Shown: positions 1 to 6,984, counted from the stretch's first letter. The stretch: DNA of 9,181 nt from an uncultured bacterium (GCA_938024025.1 CALJBY010000302.1:1-9181); one strand, 5' to 3'. Made by a program: numbers and translations. The notes: generated by a model from the sequence alone, not told the origin.

Positions 1-1700
1 TGGTCTTTGAAATCAACCTTAATGTTGGCATACTGAAAATTGGGGCTCACCACGGGATCAAAATCCCCGGGAAATCCAGAAATTGAATAGAGGAAGAGGT
101 ATTCCGCAATCGTGCCGTTCTTATCGGGAATGGTGAAATAGCTGGGATTACCCCCAAACATTACCATGTTAAGTCCCTTGATATAGTCGGCAAGGGAGAG
201 GGCATAGCCCGCTTCGGGAACATTTGTCAGGAGATAGTTTTGAAGGGACTCCATCTCTTTTAACACTTCGCTGCTGATTAAGGACTCCTCACCCTCACCT
301 GCAACCATAATAAAATAAGGGTTGGTTCCCGTGAATTTGTCATTGATAATTCTCTCTGCACTATTGCAGGGAGAATCCGGATAGAGTGTGGCAGAGCCCG
401 GTTCATTATCCCCTACCACCAGTTGGGATGCACCGATCATACCCATGGCAGCCAGGAGGATGAAAACACAAAAGGTGGTCCACCGTAATGCAGGCCTGTG
501 AATGAGAGAAGCAATCCGGGTGAGCAAGGAATCGAGCATATTGGGTCGTTCCTCTCTCTCAACCTCTAACCGTTTGGGTTTAGGAAGATAGGAGAGAACC
601 GGGGGTATAAAGGTGACGGTGGTAAAGAAAATGCTCAAAACACCGATCCCTGATGCCAGTGCCATACTCTTGATTGCAGCCAGGGGAACAATAAAGAGTG
701 AAATAAATCCGATGCCGTCCGTCACCAGAGAGACCAGCGCCGGAATAAAGAGGTGTGACAATGCTTCCTGTGCGGCCAATCTTCGATCCAGTGGATTTTG
801 CTTGATTGCCTCGTAATACCGTTTGATAAACTGGACAGAGTGACTGATGCCCAGGGACAGGATGAAAAAGGGAGCCAGGATAGTCGCGGGATCCATATGA
901 TACCCTAAAAGCGTGGTGATACCAAGTCCCCAGATAGTCGCCATGGATGCAGAAAGAAAGGGCAGGATAATCCCGCGCTTGGACCGGAAGGCACAGTAGA
1001 GAAGAAAAACCATGATTAAACCTGTAGCAGCAAATATCCATCCCATTTTCGGGAGATAGTAGTCCATCCATCCCTCTAAGATAGGCCTGCCCGCAATATA
1101 GATATCTGTGTTACTGTCTCTCTCAGATGCAATAATCTCTTCGAGTTCCCTGAAGATTCTTCTGGAGGTTACTTCCTGCTCAAAGTCAACCATAATCTGC
1201 GTTGCCTTGAGGTCTTTGGAAACCAGGGGACCATAGTACATGGGATTTCTAATAATGCTCTCTTTAAGCCCTTCCATTTCAGCAGGATTTTCAGGGGAAT
1301 GGCGCATGAGACGGTTTACTTCAAAACCATCTTCATAGGCACGGGTATTTTTGATCTTGCGAGCAGAAAGTGAAACGATTCTTCCCGGATTCACCCCTTC
1401 CAGCAAATACAGCTTCTTGGTAATGCCCACTACCTTATCCAGGGTATCTTTAGTGAAAATGTCACCTTCCTTAACCACCAGTCCAATCGATACCTGGTTT
1501 AAGCCACCGAAAATATCCATCAGTTGCTTTTGTACTTCCATATAAGGGTGTTTCTGAGGAGCGAGGTCACCGAGGCTGGTCTGAATAGAAAGGTTTCTCA
1601 AGCAGAAGATAAAAAAGAGGGTAAGCACACTGGATAATAAGATAAATAAAAATCTCCACCTGATAACAAAGGCTGCGAATCTTGAGGAGATATCTTTCAT
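1..1700 (-). CDS. RND superfamily exporter, MMPL/Patched-like (partial, C-terminus outside window)
   Basis: The first 566 codons are present with no stop before the window edge. The protein is probably an inner-membrane, proton-driven exporter of a lipid or other hydrophobic substrate; the substrate cannot be told from sequence. TM1 is at about residues 14-34 and is followed by a large periplasmic loop (about 36-215). Five hydrophobic segments follow (about 217-238, 243-265, 271-291, 316-341, 344-370), then a charged cytoplasmic linker (RLEVEREERP), TM7 (about 405-426) and the start of a second periplasmic loop. This is the RND half-repeat layout. The stretches GISHSVQFIKRYYEA (TM4 end) and LVTDGIGFISLF (TM5) match the sterol-sensing-like core of MMPL/HpnN/Patched relatives. 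The ATG at 1700 has AAGAGG five bases upstream. The gene is divergent from the cyclase gene. Family is confident; function is inferred. Full length would be about 750-900 residues, so a sizeable part is missing. Confidence 0.9.
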   Translation of the reverse strand, partial: MKDISSRFAAFVIRWRFLFILLSSVLTLFFIFCLRNLSIQTSLGDLAPQKHPYMEVQKQLMDIFGGLNQVSIGLVVKEGDIFTKDTLDKVVGITKKLYLLEGVNPGRIVSLSARKIKNTRAYEDGFEVNRLMRHSPENPAEMEGLKESIIRNPMYYGPLVSKDLKATQIMVDFEQEVTSRRIFRELEEIIASERDSNTDIYIAGRPILEGWMDYYLPKMGWIFAATGLIMVFLLYCAFRSKRGIILPFLSASMATIWGLGITTLLGYHMDPATILAPFFILSLGISHSVQFIKRYYEAIKQNPLDRRLAAQEALSHLFIPALVSLVTDGIGFISLFIVPLAAIKSMALASGIGVLSIFFTTVTFIPPVLSYLPKPKRLEVEREERPNMLDSLLTRIASLIHRPALRWTTFCVFILLAAMGMIGASQLVVGDNEPGSATLYPDSPCNSAERIINDKFTGTNPYFIMVAGEGEESLISSEVLKEMESLQNYLLTNVPEAGYALSLADYIKGLNMVMFGGNPSYFTIPDKNGTIAEYLFLYSISGFPGDFDPVVSPNFQYANIKVDFKD

Positions 1701-1705
1701 TGTAA

Positions 1706-1711
1706 CCTCTT
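1706..1711 (-). promoter_or_regulatory. Ribosome binding site of the RND exporter gene
   Basis: AAGAGG on the minus strand lies five bases before the ATG at 1700. It supports that start, which is immediately followed by the basic N-terminus and first membrane segment expected for this family. Confidence 0.6.
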
Positions 1712-1741
1712 GTGCAAAATAAGAACATTTTATATATAAAT

Positions 1742-1848
1742 TAATTATAGGTAAAGTATACTAATTATCCCTAAAAATCAACTATTTTTTTGCTCATCAC
1801 CCGTTTGCTTTTGACCTAGTCACCACCAGACAACCGGGATAATTATCC
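1742..1848. promoter_or_regulatory. Three TAATTAT words, one in a perfect 12-bp palindrome, between divergent genes
   Basis: TAATTAT occurs on the plus strand at 1742-1748, 1762-1768 and 1840-1846. The first two copies are exactly 20 bp apart, about two helical turns. The last copy lies inside the perfect palindrome GGATAATTATCC (1837-1848). The second and third copies share nine bases (TAATTATCC). The first two overlap the likely exporter promoter, and the palindrome lies 141 bp upstream of the preferred cyclase start. A regulator site is inferred; AT-richness makes chance occurrence possible. Confidence 0.3.
1755..1781 (-). promoter_or_regulatory. Possible promoter of the RND exporter gene
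   Basis: On the minus strand TTGATT (1776-1781) and TATACT (1755-1760) are 15 bases apart, a short spacing. A perfect TATAAT also occurs at 1744-1749 but has no good -35 at 17 bases. The region is very AT-rich, so either hexamer could be chance. The implied leader is about 45-50 nt. Confidence 0.3.
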
Positions 1849-1975
1849 ATGGTAAAGCCCTTCCATAGTCCCCGTCATAAGAGAGGAACAGCTCTTGCAT
1901 TGATAGAGAGGAGCAGCGCAGCTTTTTTTCATAAACCCAGTACACTTCCCACCCTGCATCCCCCTCGATGCAACC

Positions 1976-1981
1976 AGAGGA
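1976..1981 (+). promoter_or_regulatory. Ribosome binding site that decides the cyclase start
   Basis: AGAGGA lies eight bases upstream of the ATG at 1990. The longer open start, ATG 1849, has no comparable site; it directly abuts a palindrome instead. This favours 1990. Confidence 0.65.
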
Positions 1982-1989
1982 CAGCGGCA

Positions 1990-4900
1990 ATGAAATGCCC
2001 CCACTGCCAGGCAGCAAACCCTGAAGGGAAAAAGTTTTGCCGTGCATGCGGTATGCACCTTCTTTTGACATGCCGCCACTGTGGATCGAGAAACCTTCTG
2101 CAAGACAACTTCTGTGGTGAGTGTGGCCTGCTCTTAGAAAAAGCCGTACCGGTCGAAACGAAGGCACCAAAAAGTGAGAGAAAATACGTTACCATACTCT
2201 TCTCCGACCTCTCTGGGTACACTGCTCTTGCGGAAAGACTTGACCCTGAGGAGGTCAATGAAATCATGAACCGTCTGTTCGGAGAAATTGCTCAGGTAAT
2301 AACCACTTACGAAGGATTTATTGAAAAGTTCATTGGTGATGCAGTGATGGTCATTTTCGGCACACCAAAGGCACATGAGGATGATCCCGCTAGAGCCGTT
2401 TATGCGGCCTTACAGATTCACGATGTGGTTTCCACCATAAGTCCTCAATGGGAAAAGAAAGTTGGCAGGAAGCTCTTGATGCACTCCGGTATCAGTACCG
2501 GTCTCGTAGTGACGGCTTCAGTAAACCCCAAGAGGGGAACGTATGGAATTTCAGGCGACACCATTAACCTGGCTTCACGACTCGAAGGCTGTGCCGGGGC
2601 GGGTGAAATCCTGGTAGATGCAGTCACCTATCAACAAACCAAAGGATATTTCATCTTCACCGCTCTGGGGCCCAGAAAAGTTAAAGGCAAAACAGCAGCT
2701 ATTATAAGTTATAAAGTTGTGGCTCTAAAGGAACGTCCGTGCAAGGTACACCGTACCCAGGGTTTGCGGGCAGCATTGATCGGTCGTGAAAAAGAGATGG
2801 CTATATTTGCAAAAGCAGTAGAACAGCTCAGGAAGGGAAAAGGTTCTCTTATCTCAATTTGTGGTGATACCGGTACGGGTAAAAGTAGACTTGTTGAGGA
2901 GTTTAAGGCCTCTCTGGAACAAAAAGAGATTGCATGGCAGGAAGGATATGCCTACGCCTATGCCCAGAACATCTCTTATGCTCCTTTTAGAGATCTACTG
3001 AATCAAGTCTTCCAGGTTGAAGAAAGTGATACTCCCCAAATAATACGGGAAAAGGTTGAATCACGTGTAGAATCACTCGTCGGGAAAAAAGAGCATATTG
3101 TTCCTTATGTAGGGAGTCTCTATGCAATCAGTTATCCCGAGACACATAACCTCGACCCTGAGTTGTGTAAATCCCGTCTACACGAAGCAATCAAGTCCGT
3201 TATTGGAGCTCTTGCAAAGTGGAAACCAACGGTACTATTATTTGAAGACCTCCACTGGGCTGACCCATCATCACGGGAACTCTTTCGCGCCATCATTGCG
3301 GACCTCTCCAATACTGTTCTCTTCATTTGTACCTCCAGACCAACCTTCCCTCTTAACGGAGGCAGAGAAATACTTGGCGCAAATACGCTCTATCAGGAAA
3401 TCACACTTCACGATCTCTCATCAGAAAAAATCAAGGCAATGCTCTACTCTCTCCTTAAGACCACCGCCATTCCATCCGATTTGGAGCATTTCCTTGAGGA
3501 AAGGATTGAAGGAAACCCCTTCTATGTGGAAGAGATAATAAATGCTTTAGCTGAATCAGGGATTTTGATCCGCTCCAATGGGAGCTGGAAACTCACCAGG
3601 ACAATACGCAAGTCTGACATACCCCTTACCGTAAGCGGTGTCATAGCGGCGAGGATTGACCGCCTGGAACCAACAATGAAGCGCATCCTCCAGGAGGCCT
3701 CAGTTATCGGCAAGTCTTTTCCCTATGCAATCCTTGGGAAAATAACCGACCGTGAAAAGCACCTTAGGAGCTCTTTAGATGAGCTTGAACGGCTTGACCT
3801 TATTAGATTAAAGTCTCCCCTGCCGGTCCTGGAATACGGTTTTAAACATGCCCTCATCCAGGAGGTAATGTACAACAGTCTTCTTAAAAAAGAACGTCAG
3901 GAAATCCATGAGCGGATCGGTCATGTAATGGGAGAACTCTTCCCGGAACGGTTGCCTGAGTTATTTGAAACCCTGGCCTTCCACTTTAAAAACGGGAAAT
4001 CTCGGTTCAAAGCTGTTGAATATCTCATGCAATCAGGCAAGAAGAGCCTCAACAGATATGCCGTTGTGGAGTCTCATCAATACTATAAAGAAGCCTACGA
4101 GCTGCTTACCGGTGAAGTTCCCGAAACGGAGGCAGTCAAAAGCATGCTGATTCAACTTCTCAACAGCTGGACACCGGTTTTTTACTTTCGGGGTAACTTT
4201 AGAGACCTGGGAAAACTGCTTACACAATACATCACGCTCGTCGAATCTCTGGATGATAAGGAACGGCGTGGTATGTTTTACGTTTGTCTGGGGATAAGTT
4301 TCTGGGCGGCTGAGAAGTTTAATGATTCCTATCACTATCTCCAAAAGGCTCTGAAACACGGTGAAGAAACAGGTAACAAACAGATTACCAGCCACGCATA
4401 TGCCTGGCTGGGTTGGACGAGTGCCGAATTAGGCCTGCCACAAGAAGCGCTTCACTGCGGAGAAAAAGCCAGGCAGATGTCCGTCGATGTAAATTGGGAA
4501 CACTACCCCAACTACCATTCGTGGGATTCCGATGGATATGCCTGCTGGGTGTTGGGGGCCTGCTCACAGATTCGCACATTAGGGAAAACACTTCTTGACC
4601 ATGGCGAAATGACTTCGAGCATTCGTTGTATTACCTGGGGGCATACCCTTACTGCATGGAGCTCTATGATGTCCGGTGATTTTCCATCGGCTATCCGTTG
4701 CAATAAAATGGCCTTACAGACATCGACGGATCCTCTCTATACACAGTTTCCGCGGCTCTGCCTTGGTATGAGCTATGTTTCCCATGGAGACTTTACGAAA
4801 GCAAAACAGCCACTTAAGGAGGTTCTGGATTTTTCCCGAAGATCAGGGTGCGAGTATATCGGAACACCTGCCCAGTGTTTTTTAAGCGTTGTGCTGGTTG

Positions 4901-5328
4901 CTGAGGGAAAGTTTGCTCAGGGATTTAAGATGCTGAAGGGGGCGCAGAGGCAGTGGCTGGAGCATAATGCCCCCTGGCGCTATACCTTTTCGGAATTGAT
5001 TTTCGGAGAACTTTTTTCTGCCATGGCACGCAGGGCAACACCAACCAGTTTTGCCAGCATAGTGAAGAATATCGGTTTTCTCGCTAAAAACCTGCCTTTC
5101 GCTCGGCAGCATGCAGAAGCCCACTTCAAGAAGGCAATTGCATCCGCACAAAAGGTAGGTGCTAAGGGAATGGAGGGGCAGGCTCACCTGGGATTAGGAA
5201 AACTCCACAGCAGCACCGGAAACAAGGCCAAGGCCCGTGACTGCTTCTCGTCTGCCATACAACTTTTTAAGGAGTGTGAGGCAGAAACGTTTCTCAAAAA
5301 GGCACATGAGGGCCTATCTTCATTGTAA
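1990..5328 (+). CDS. Zinc ribbon - class III adenylate/guanylate cyclase - AAA ATPase - TPR signalling protein
   Basis: This is a 1112-residue, apparently cytoplasmic, signalling protein with no membrane segment. Two CxxC...CxxC zinc ribbons (Cys3/6/17/20 and Cys28/31/42/45) come first. A class III cyclase domain follows at about 64-243: metal Asp73 (LFSDLSGYT), Lys113 and Asp117 (EKFIGDAV), Asn193 and Arg197 (GDTINLASR). The catalytic set looks intact, but the second base-specifying position is Gly186 where many cyclases have Asp or Thr, so ATP versus GTP is undecided. Next is an AAA/NACHT-like ATPase: IGRE at 264, Walker A GDTGTGKS 292-299, Walker B-like VLLFEDLHWAD 415-425. From about 690 to the end the protein is helical with TPR-like units. 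The architecture is a known family whose members are usually unstudied. ATG 1990 is preferred on its ribosome site and because the protein then begins with the ribbon (MKCPHCQ). An in-frame ATG at 1849 would add 47 residues that do not look protein-like. Its 3' end converges on marR. Confidence 0.92.
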   Translation: MKCPHCQAANPEGKKFCRACGMHLLLTCRHCGSRNLLQDNFCGECGLLLEKAVPVETKAPKSERKYVTILFSDLSGYTALAERLDPEEVNEIMNRLFGEIAQVITTYEGFIEKFIGDAVMVIFGTPKAHEDDPARAVYAALQIHDVVSTISPQWEKKVGRKLLMHSGISTGLVVTASVNPKRGTYGISGDTINLASRLEGCAGAGEILVDAVTYQQTKGYFIFTALGPRKVKGKTAAIISYKVVALKERPCKVHRTQGLRAALIGREKEMAIFAKAVEQLRKGKGSLISICGDTGTGKSRLVEEFKASLEQKEIAWQEGYAYAYAQNISYAPFRDLLNQVFQVEESDTPQIIREKVESRVESLVGKKEHIVPYVGSLYAISYPETHNLDPELCKSRLHEAIKSVIGALAKWKPTVLLFEDLHWADPSSRELFRAIIADLSNTVLFICTSRPTFPLNGGREILGANTLYQEITLHDLSSEKIKAMLYSLLKTTAIPSDLEHFLEERIEGNPFYVEEIINALAESGILIRSNGSWKLTRTIRKSDIPLTVSGVIAARIDRLEPTMKRILQEASVIGKSFPYAILGKITDREKHLRSSLDELERLDLIRLKSPLPVLEYGFKHALIQEVMYNSLLKKERQEIHERIGHVMGELFPERLPELFETLAFHFKNGKSRFKAVEYLMQSGKKSLNRYAVVESHQYYKEAYELLTGEVPETEAVKSMLIQLLNSWTPVFYFRGNFRDLGKLLTQYITLVESLDDKERRGMFYVCLGISFWAAEKFNDSYHYLQKALKHGEETGNKQITSHAYAWLGWTSAELGLPQEALHCGEKARQMSVDVNWEHYPNYHSWDSDGYACWVLGACSQIRTLGKTLLDHGEMTSSIRCITWGHTLTAWSSMMSGDFPSAIRCNKMALQTSTDPLYTQFPRLCLGMSYVSHGDFTKAKQPLKEVLDFSRRSGCEYIGTPAQCFLSVVLVAEGKFAQGFKMLKGAQRQWLEHNAPWRYTFSELIFGELFSAMARRATPTSFASIVKNIGFLAKNLPFARQHAEAHFKKAIASAQKVGAKGMEGQAHLGLGKLHSSTGNKAKARDCFSSAIQLFKECEAETFLKKAHEGLSSL

Positions 5329-5338
5329 GCAGTCATGA

Positions 5339-5363
5339 CATCATTCTGATGCTTCGTTTTTTT
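5339..5363 (+). terminator. Weak possible terminator after the cyclase gene
   Basis: The arms CATCA and TGATG (5339-5343, 5347-5351) with a 3-base loop are followed, after CTTCG, by seven T. The stem is short and AT-rich and lies within the last codons of the convergent marR gene, so it may be fortuitous. Confidence 0.22.
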
Positions 5364-5802
5364 GAAAGTCCTGGACACTGTGTGCCAGTTTCTTCAGTAA
5401 CCGTTGAAGCTGTTTTCTTTCCGGAGCCGTTAATCCAGCATTAATTCTCTGCATAACCTCTTTATAGCGGGGAAGGAAGGACTTATAGAGATCAAATCCC
5501 TTCTCCGTTAACAGTGCCCTCACAATCCTTCTATCTTTTTTATCCCTCTCTCGATAGACAAAGCCATCCCTTTCAAGACGATCAATAATGCCGGTAATAT
5601 TACCACCGGTTACCAATAGCCTCTCTGCCAATTCACTTAAGGGAAGCCCTTTGCTACGGTCAAGACACGAGATAATATCAAGTTGTGGAACGGTTAATTG
5701 TTCCTTGCTCAATTCCGTTTTTATCTCATGGTAGAGCACATTAAAGGTCATCGCTAATCGCACCCACAGCATGACCTCTCTGAAGCTAGTCTCTTTTTCC
5801 AT
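5341..5802 (-). CDS. MarR family winged-helix transcriptional regulator
   Basis: A 153-residue protein of typical MarR length, which would bind palindromic DNA as a dimer and usually represses neighbouring or its own genes until a small phenolic or other ligand binds. The winged helix is at about 56-104: SELAERLLVTGGNITGIIDRLERDGFV covers the helix-turn-helix and recognition helix, and the wing carries DKKDRRIVRALLTEKG, the conserved DxR...LT pattern. Flanking helices (1-40 and 105-150) form the dimer interface. An in-frame GTG at 5832 would add ten residues, but ATG 5802 has GAGGTGG (5812-5818) nine bases upstream, and the predicted transcription start falls close to 5832, so 5802 is preferred. 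The gene is divergent from apt and convergent with the cyclase gene (12-bp gap). The ligand and targets cannot be told; there is one Cys (46). Confidence 0.9.
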   Translation of the reverse strand: MEKETSFREVMLWVRLAMTFNVLYHEIKTELSKEQLTVPQLDIISCLDRSKGLPLSELAERLLVTGGNITGIIDRLERDGFVYRERDKKDRRIVRALLTEKGFDLYKSFLPRYKEVMQRINAGLTAPERKQLQRLLKKLAHSVQDFQKNEASE

Positions 5803-5811
5803 TGAATTTGT

Positions 5812-5818
5812 CCACCTC
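5812..5818 (-). promoter_or_regulatory. Ribosome binding site that decides the marR-family start
   Basis: GAGGTGG on the minus strand is nine bases upstream of ATG 5802. It lies inside the reading frame that would start at GTG 5832, arguing for the shorter protein. Confidence 0.6.
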
Positions 5819-5833
5819 ACACTGTCTGTCACT

Positions 5834-5848
5834 ATCTATTTAATAGGT
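5834..5848. promoter_or_regulatory. Candidate operator overlapping the marR-family -10
   Basis: ATCTATTTAATAGGT is a 15-bp near-palindrome: seven-base arms with one mismatch around a central base, and a perfect core CTATT-T-AATAG. It overlaps the proposed -10, a position at which MarR proteins commonly repress their own gene. Assignment to this regulator is inference. Confidence 0.35.
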
Positions 5849-5866
5849 GAACAGTATATATGTCAA
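5838..5866 (-). promoter_or_regulatory. Promoter of the MarR-family gene
   Basis: A perfect TTGACA (5861-5866, minus strand) is followed by TTAAAT at 17 bases (5838-5843) or TATTAA at 15 bases (5840-5845). The start point would be near 5831, giving a leader of about 30 nt to ATG 5802. Confidence 0.5.
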
Positions 5867-5904
5867 GAATGTTTTTTGTGAAATGCATGGTAAAGAGTTT
5901 TTTC

Positions 5905-5934
5905 TTGACTGTAAATCTTCATTACCGCTATAAA
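5905..5934 (+). promoter_or_regulatory. Promoter of apt
   Basis: TTGACT (5905-5910) and TATAAA (5929-5934) are 18 bases apart, a good housekeeping-sigma match. The start would be near 5941, leaving a leader of about 185 nt before apt in which I recognise no riboswitch. A 7-bp inverted repeat (AAAGAGT 5892-5898, ACTCTTT 5941-5947) brackets the promoter. Confidence 0.55.
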
Positions 5935-6125
5935 GAATCTACTCTTTCACAATCCGAATAAAGGCATTATACGGGTACAAATCTCGATAAGCTCTCTAAA
6001 ATCAGGGAGGCCGGTTCCACCTTCGCATCGAAATTATAGCTGGTATCACTACCTTTATGACCATGGCCCACATCATTTTTATCACTGGATACTTTTTGCT
6101 GTAATCAACATAAGGAGAACACACA

Positions 6126-6650
6126 ATGGAAAACATCAAGAAAACAATTCGTACCATACCCCATTTCCCTATGAAGGGAATTATGTTTCGTGACATAACC
6201 ACTCTCCTCAAGGATGCTAATGCCTTTAAAGAAACGATTGACGCACTGGTAGACCGCTACCGACACCAGTCTTTTGATGTTGTCGCCGGTATAGAATCAC
6301 GGGGTTTCATTATCGCCGGGGTCATTGCTTACCTGCTGGGCACAGGTTTCATCCCTATCCGAAAACCGGGGAAGCTCCCTGCAGAAACCTATCGCGTGGA
6401 TTACGAGCTGGAATATGGCAACGATGCTATCGAAATGCACAAAGATAGTGTTAATCAAGGAAGCCGAGTACTGATCGTTGACGACCTCCTTGCCACCGGG
6501 GGAACCATGAAAGCAGCCTGTGAAATAATTGAAAAAGCGGGTGGGGACGTAGTGGAATGTGCTTTCATTGTTGATCTCCCCGACCTCAAGGGAAGGGAGA
6601 AGTTGAAAGACTATCAGGTATTCACGCTCGTAGAATTCGAAGGAGAATAA
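6126..6650 (+). CDS. apt: Adenine phosphoribosyltransferase
   Basis: A purine-salvage enzyme of the cytoplasm: adenine plus PRPP gives AMP and pyrophosphate. At 174 residues it has the family's normal length. Type I PRTase marks are clear: GIESRGFI (55-62), the flexible-loop region IRKPGKLP (78-85), and the PRPP-binding motif VLIVDDLLATGGT (115-127) with its paired Asp119-Asp120 and the ATGGT loop. The N-terminal IPHFPMKGIMFRDITTLL is the usual Apt opening (IPDFPKPGIxFRDITxLL). Ribosome site AAGGAG (6112-6117) is eight bases before the ATG. The gene has its own promoter and is divergent from the MarR-family gene. It is separated from coaBC by 368 bp of repeat-rich DNA, so it is probably a single transcription unit. 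The xanthine and hypoxanthine-guanine enzymes are less likely, given the motifs. Confidence 0.96.
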   Translation: MENIKKTIRTIPHFPMKGIMFRDITTLLKDANAFKETIDALVDRYRHQSFDVVAGIESRGFIIAGVIAYLLGTGFIPIRKPGKLPAETYRVDYELEYGNDAIEMHKDSVNQGSRVLIVDDLLATGGTMKAACEIIEKAGGDVVECAFIVDLPDLKGREKLKDYQVFTLVEFEGE

Positions 6651-6671
6651 ATGCATTGGGAAGAAAAAAAA

Positions 6672-6702
6672 TGGAGTGTTGGAGTAATGGAGTGATGAGT
6701 AA
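6672..6702 (+). repeat. 8-nt tandem array TGGAGTRW, about four units
   Basis: TGGAGTGT, TGGAGTAA and TGGAGTGA follow each other without gaps (6672-6695). A fourth unit lacking one G (TGAGTAA) follows to 6702. This is the first of the word arrays in the apt-coaBC gap. Confidence 0.8.
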
Positions 6703-6728
6703 CAGGTTGCACGTTACGGGTCATCACA

Positions 6729-6757
6729 TTTTGGATTTTGGAATGCGGATTGCGGAA
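6729..6757 (+). repeat. 7-nt tandem pairs TTTTGGA x2 and TGCGGAW x2
   Basis: TTTTGGA is repeated exactly (6729-6735, 6736-6742). After one base, TGCGGAT and TGCGGAA follow (6744-6757). Both words share the GGA core and the 7-nt period. Confidence 0.75.
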
Positions 6758-6764
6758 TTCAATG

Positions 6765-6797
6765 TTTTGAACATTTGATGTTTGAATTTTGAATTGA
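6765..6797 (+). repeat. TTTGAAT word array
   Basis: TTTTGAA (6765-6771) is followed by the variant CATTTGATG, then the exact 7-nt tandem TTTGAAT TTTGAAT (6781-6794) and the degraded start of another unit (TGA). Confidence 0.65.
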
Positions 6798-6852
6798 GTG
6801 ATTGGGATTGCTCAATCATGAATCCTGTACCTTGTATCATGCATCTTGTTTT

Positions 6853-6881
6853 TTTCTTCGTGTTTCTTCGTGCTCTTCGTG
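6853..6881 (+). repeat. 10-nt array TTTCTTCGTG, three units
   Basis: TTTCTTCGTG is present exactly twice (6853-6862, 6863-6872), then as CTCTTCGTG (6873-6881). The invariant core is CTTCGTG. Confidence 0.8.
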
Positions 6882-6895
6882 GTGTAAGTTTTTAA

Positions 6896-6932
6896 TTTAG
6901 GCAGTCTAGGCAATTTAGCTCAGTTTAGGCAT
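6896..6932 (+). repeat. 9-nt array TTTAGGCAN, four units
   Basis: Four units follow end to end: TTTAGGCAG (6896-6904), TCTAGGCAA (6905-6913), TTTAGCTCAG (6914-6923, with an inserted base) and TTTAGGCAT (6924-6932). The TGCCTCCT/GGCTCCTT pair (6940-6955) and TTTCGGA/TTTCGTA pair (6963-6976) continue the pattern further right. Confidence 0.75.
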
Positions 6933-6954
6933 TTCTTCTTGCCTCCTGGCTCCT

Positions 6955-6984
6955 TTGTTTCTTTTCGGATTTCGTATGTATGAT
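6955..6984 (+). promoter_or_regulatory. Possible promoter of coaBC
   Basis: TTGTTT (6955-6960) and TATGAT (6979-6984) are 18 bases apart and would give a leader of about 28 nt. The -35 is poor. Some promoter is expected here because the gap to apt is long. The ribosome site is probably AAAGGG (7003-7008), ten bases before the ATG. Confidence 0.3.

Noticed and set aside
580..1071. 163-codon leftward open frame in the exporter region
   Set aside because: It is an alternative frame of the RND exporter gene; the exporter frame gives coherent membrane segments and family motifs, whereas this frame gives none.
1811..1843. Promoter TTGACC...GATAAT for the cyclase gene
   Set aside because: The spacing of 21 bases is too long for a normal sigma-70 promoter, and no better pair was found.
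1820..2267. Overlapping leftward open frames opposite the cyclase N-terminus
   Set aside because: They lie antisense to the zinc ribbon and cyclase coding sequence and have no recognisable domain; they are shadows of a gene with clear motifs.
4033..4395. 120-codon leftward open frame opposite the TPR-like region
   Set aside because: It is antisense to a long coherent reading frame, has no family motif, and is explained by codon bias of the opposite strand.
6057..6104. A 15-codon open frame (MTMAHIIFITGYFLL) in the apt leader
   Set aside because: It has no ribosome site, and its codons show no pattern such as purine-pathway residues that would suggest attenuation. It is short enough to be chance.
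5941..6125. Purine-type riboswitch in the 185-nt apt leader
   Set aside because: The conserved junction and loop sequences of purine riboswitches are not there, only weak hairpins such as GGTA/TACC and CTCTC/GGGAG.
6794..6816. Hairpin TTGAG/CTCAA as terminator of apt
   Set aside because: The stem has six pairs at most with a 12-base loop and no following T run, and it lies within word-array DNA; not enough to call.
6672..6932. CRISPR array
   Set aside because: Repeats are 7-10 nt, contiguous and of several different words, without 20-40-nt repeats or unique spacers, and no cas gene is nearby.
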